This document shows, in pieces, positions 61,079 through 64,000 of a DNA stretch of 64,000 bases (position 1 is its first letter; each line of letters starts with the position of its first letter). The position numbers and the translations under genes were made by a program. Below the pieces are notes generated by a model that saw nothing but the letters and a program-made list of their open reading frames with translations, made no database searches and was not told the origin of the DNA. Source of the DNA: Dryocosmus kuriphilus. Taxonomy: Eukaryota; Arthropoda; Insecta; Hymenoptera; Cynipidae. The DNA is taken from positions 29,398,583 through 29,462,582 of the forward strand of contig CM076191.1 of assembly GCA_038277395.1 (NCBI GenBank). The letters are read 5' to 3'.

Positions 61079-61658
61079 ATCTGATTATTTTGAGATTTTA
61101 AATTATTACACCATCTTGCGTAATGTGACGAGACTCCCCCTTTACCCCTTCGTCCCTTCTCACACCCATAATGAGGTCAGTGTTGGAAAGAGAGAGGGGA
61201 AAGCGCGTTCAAACCTGCATCGTGTGCCTGCCGAAATAAATGGAGATGAACTCTTGCGCCTTTAAACTTCTAGGATCAATGACATCAAAATAATGGGGTC
61301 AGCGCTAGAGAGAGGGAGAGAGGGGGGGAAAACAGGTTTGAACCTGCATTCCATTGAATTCATGCTCTTATATTTTAGTATGCAAACCGATGGAGAGTGA
61401 AAGAGAGAGAATTTTCGAGAAGTAAATTCCACGGGGCTGGTACTCTTATTTTAGCCTGTAAAATGAAATTGACACGAGAGTCGCCGTCGCCGAGGGTGGC
61501 GCTGATTGTAGGTTGGGCCGACTGGAGCTGCAATTGCATGGGAAAATGTCAAAATTGAAGTTTGTTTTGTAATTCTGTTAATTTTATCGCGTTTTACGAA
61601 AACAAAAATCGGTCAAGAACATTTTCATCATATGTGGAAATAAAAATCAATCATAAAA
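61079..61658. other. Spacer before the THAP gene
   Basis: Continuation of the repeat unit interrupted by the TIR element (GATGGAGAGTGAAAGAGAG at about 61391 matches 59038), then a G/C-richer stretch at 61460-61530 that probably holds the promoter and 5' UTR of the gene starting at 61659. Confidence 0.4.
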
Positions 61659-64000
61659 ATGGTGAAGTGCATTGTGGTTAACTGTAAAACTGGGTATAAA
61701 AGCAGCCCGCAGGACAATAACATTGGATTTTTCACAGTGCCCAGTGCTTCGAATTTAATAAAATTGTGGCAAAAAGCAGTTTTGCGTGATGATATTAAAG
61801 TGAAAGCAGGTGATCCTGTTTGCCGAAAACACTTTAATGCAGAGGATATCTTGCTAGAAAATATCATAGAAGGGCCTGACGGAACTGTTTTAGGAAGGGT
61901 AAGTTATATTTTGTAATATATTATTTCTTATTTATTTTTAAAATAATAATATGTATAAATAATATTGATTAGACTTTCTGGTATTAAAATAATTTACGCT
62001 TCTAATTCTTATTAATAAATTGCTCTGTTTCCGTAAAATTGGGAGATATGAATTTAATCCAAAGACTTTTGGAGCAACAAACGTGGAATCAAAAATATTT
62101 TCTCTCTTCGTCCATTTAATAAATATACCATTAGATAATAAATTGAAAATCAAAAGGAATCTGTTTTAAAAAAAATTAATTGTTTTTAAACGATTTATAA
62201 GAGAATAACTTTTAAGATTATGTAAATCTTTGAAGTATAATGTATATATAAATGAATTTTATGTTAAGCAGTTTTCCTATTATCATATTTTATATCAGTG
62301 TCCATCAGTGTCTACCACAAGCAGTAAGAGGAGTAAGAGCAACCGTTTGCTTATTATTTATTATTAATTATAAATTATTATTTTTTAGAGCAAATACAAA
62401 ATTCCACGATTACGAAAAGGAGCCTTGCCAGCGTTACATCTTGGACGAATTGGAAAAGCACCTAGAAAATTTAGAAAACTGCCTACGAAACGACAGTTGC
62501 AGTGTAAAAAAGTGCAAAAAAACTTAGAGGAAAGTGTGAAAATGGAGGTAGAATTAACTAAAACTCCTCCACCTTCTCTAGAGAAAGAAGAATATATTCA
62601 AAATGAAAGTGAGGAAAATATTCAGCAAGCACCTATTGATACCTTCATTTTTGACAAACTTTTATTTGAGGAGATCTATAAAACTGATACAAGTATTTCT
62701 GCTCCAAGTTCTTGGGTAAGATCAAACGTTTCGTGCGGTATTCGAGGGATTAATTTTAGTCAATGGATCGGAAGAAAAGGAAAGAATGGTTGCCTGGATT
62801 CTGTTTGTACGAAGCAAGTACTAATAGATGAAAGTATGCATGTGGTCATTAAAATCTACGGAAAATTTGTTGATTGCAAAGAATTCGGCATTCAAAGCAA
62901 TGCACTGCATTCTGTACAGGACATTGAAAATATTATTCGTCAAGTAGAAGGAAAGCGAATATGTCGAGGTTGCCCTGAAATTACTGCGGATGAAAATCTG
63001 ACAAAGACTTTTGCTTATACAGATAAAATAAATCACTTGCGTCATAAGAGCTGCCCATTAGTTCTAACCGTTCTACCGGAAGTTGTTAATGGTAAAAATT
63101 CGAAGAGTGACCAGTGCAAATGTTGCAAAAGTGTTAAAGACAACTTGCGAAAGAAAATTATTCGCCGGCAGGAAACTAAGAGTACAAATTACTTGAAATT
63201 AAACGAAATGAGCCCTAAGAGACGAGAAAAAGTAAAACAGTTAAAAAAAAACTTAAATTAACAAATAGATCTAAAGAACGGACTCTAGCAGTAAAAAGAT
63301 TATTGAAAAAAAATGATAAATCGTTTCAAGAAAGAATAATTCAAATGAAAGATAAACACAATATTGAAAATATATTAGCAGAAAACAAGAAAATCAGCGC
63401 TAACGAAAAAGTTTCTATAAAAGAAATCATAAAAGCTGCTAATACAAAAGATTCAAGGGGGCGCAGGTACTCATCTGATTGGATCATTCTTTCCATTTTA
63501 TTGCACATGCGTTCTCCAGTGACTTTTAGAATGATTCGTGACAATAGAATCCTACCATTGCCCGATGTGCGAACTATTCGGAGGTTATTCTTTTATAATA
63601 GTATATCTAGAGATATTTTCGAGACTTAATTTTGATTCTAATGTGCGTTTTTTCAAATAATTGCGAAATATAAGATTTAAATTTTTTGTTACAGATATCT
63701 ATCACAGATGGACTGTCCATGCGGTTTTGATCCCAACTTTTTTGAAATTTTAAAGCAGCATTTCTGCAATAAAACTGAAATGCAACTTCATGGCCTCCTG
63801 CTGTTAGACGAAATGGGCGTAAGAAAAAATTTTCTTTTGGATCAGAAGACGATGAAATTTAATGGTCTTTCAGATTTTGATGAGGATATACCTGCCGAAA
63901 TTGATACAGAAATGGCTATTCCCAACCAATTGCTGTTTTTGCATCAAAAGGACCTACCCGTGGAAGTACTCTGGCAATATTAGCAGTTCAAGCGATTGCA
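61659..64000 (+). CDS. THAP-domain P-element-like transposase (5' part, runs off the window)
   Basis: Exons: 61659-61898, 62389-63583 and 63695 to the window end, with consistent phases (AGG|GTAAGT to TTTTAG|AGCAAA; CGGAG|GTTATT to TTACAG|ATATCT). Exon 1 encodes a THAP zinc finger: MVKCIVVNC, the W in IKLWQKAV, and CRKHF give the C2CH pattern, followed by the usual PRLRKGALPAL. Exon 2 adds a charged coiled region; DVRTIRR continues into exon 3 as YLSQMDCP. LLLLDEMGVRKNF carries the first catalytic aspartate of P/THAP9 transposases. A missing base in A9 (63243-63251) and a shift near 63908 break the frame; beyond the latter another frame reads FASKGPTRGSTLA, as expected for the family. It may be a P-like transposon or a domesticated THAP9 relative. 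Confidence 0.8.

Overview
The window is AT-rich eukaryotic DNA, almost certainly from an insect. Genes have short GT-AG introns, and the transposons are mariner, Gypsy, CACTA, DIRS-like, P-like and non-LTR types usual in insects. A hymenopteran is my guess, but nothing here proves it. There are two 500-base scaffold gaps (36855-37354 and 58204-58703). No rRNA, tRNA, CRISPR array or bacterial operon is visible.

Layout. 1-9.5 kb: exons of a decayed ABCA-type transporter on the + strand, separated by an apparently intact mariner (2536-3857) and two copies of a palindrome-rich repeat family that I read as Helentron-type non-autonomous elements. 10.6-13.0 kb: a spliced four-exon gene on the - strand with a coiled coil, two probable RWD domains and a long charged tail (CENP-P-like by inference). 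14.1-25.1 kb: a full Gypsy-type LTR retrotransposon with 1.47 kb LTRs, a TTAA target duplication, a four-knuckle gag, a textbook -1 slippery heptamer at the gag-pol overlap, and a macro (ADP-ribose-binding) domain inserted in pol between RNase H and integrase. 27.1-30.6 kb: three more copies of the Helentron-type family. 31.2-32.8 kb: a giant near-perfect palindrome. 33-37 kb: AT-rich DNA with microsatellites, one SAP-like exon and gap 1. 37.9-40.6 kb: a six-exon DUF4806 gene with a repeat copy in its first intron. 41.0-43.2 kb: a CACTA transposase. 43.4-46.7 kb: MITE-like and tandem repeats. 46.7-48.6 kb: a broken second Gypsy fused to a non-LTR endonuclease. 50.6-53.6 kb: an internally deleted mariner, a DIRS-like reverse transcriptase and a stray piece of the big Gypsy. 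54.2-55.2 kb: an intronless gene of unknown function, possibly with a PC4-like fold, next to tandem repeats rich in CACGTG. 59.4-61.1 kb: a terminal-inverted-repeat element with a small spliced gene and, nested inside it, a complete hammerhead ribozyme. 61.6-64.0 kb: the 5' part of a THAP/P-element-like transposase gene that runs off the window.

The most interesting observations are the macro domain in the retrotransposon pol, the permuted hammerhead ribozyme at 60650-60723, the insect CENP-P-like candidate, the Helentron-like family, and the fact that nearly every frameshift in otherwise good genes lies in a homopolymer run. The last point suggests residual sequencing error, so several apparent pseudogenes may be intact in the real genome.
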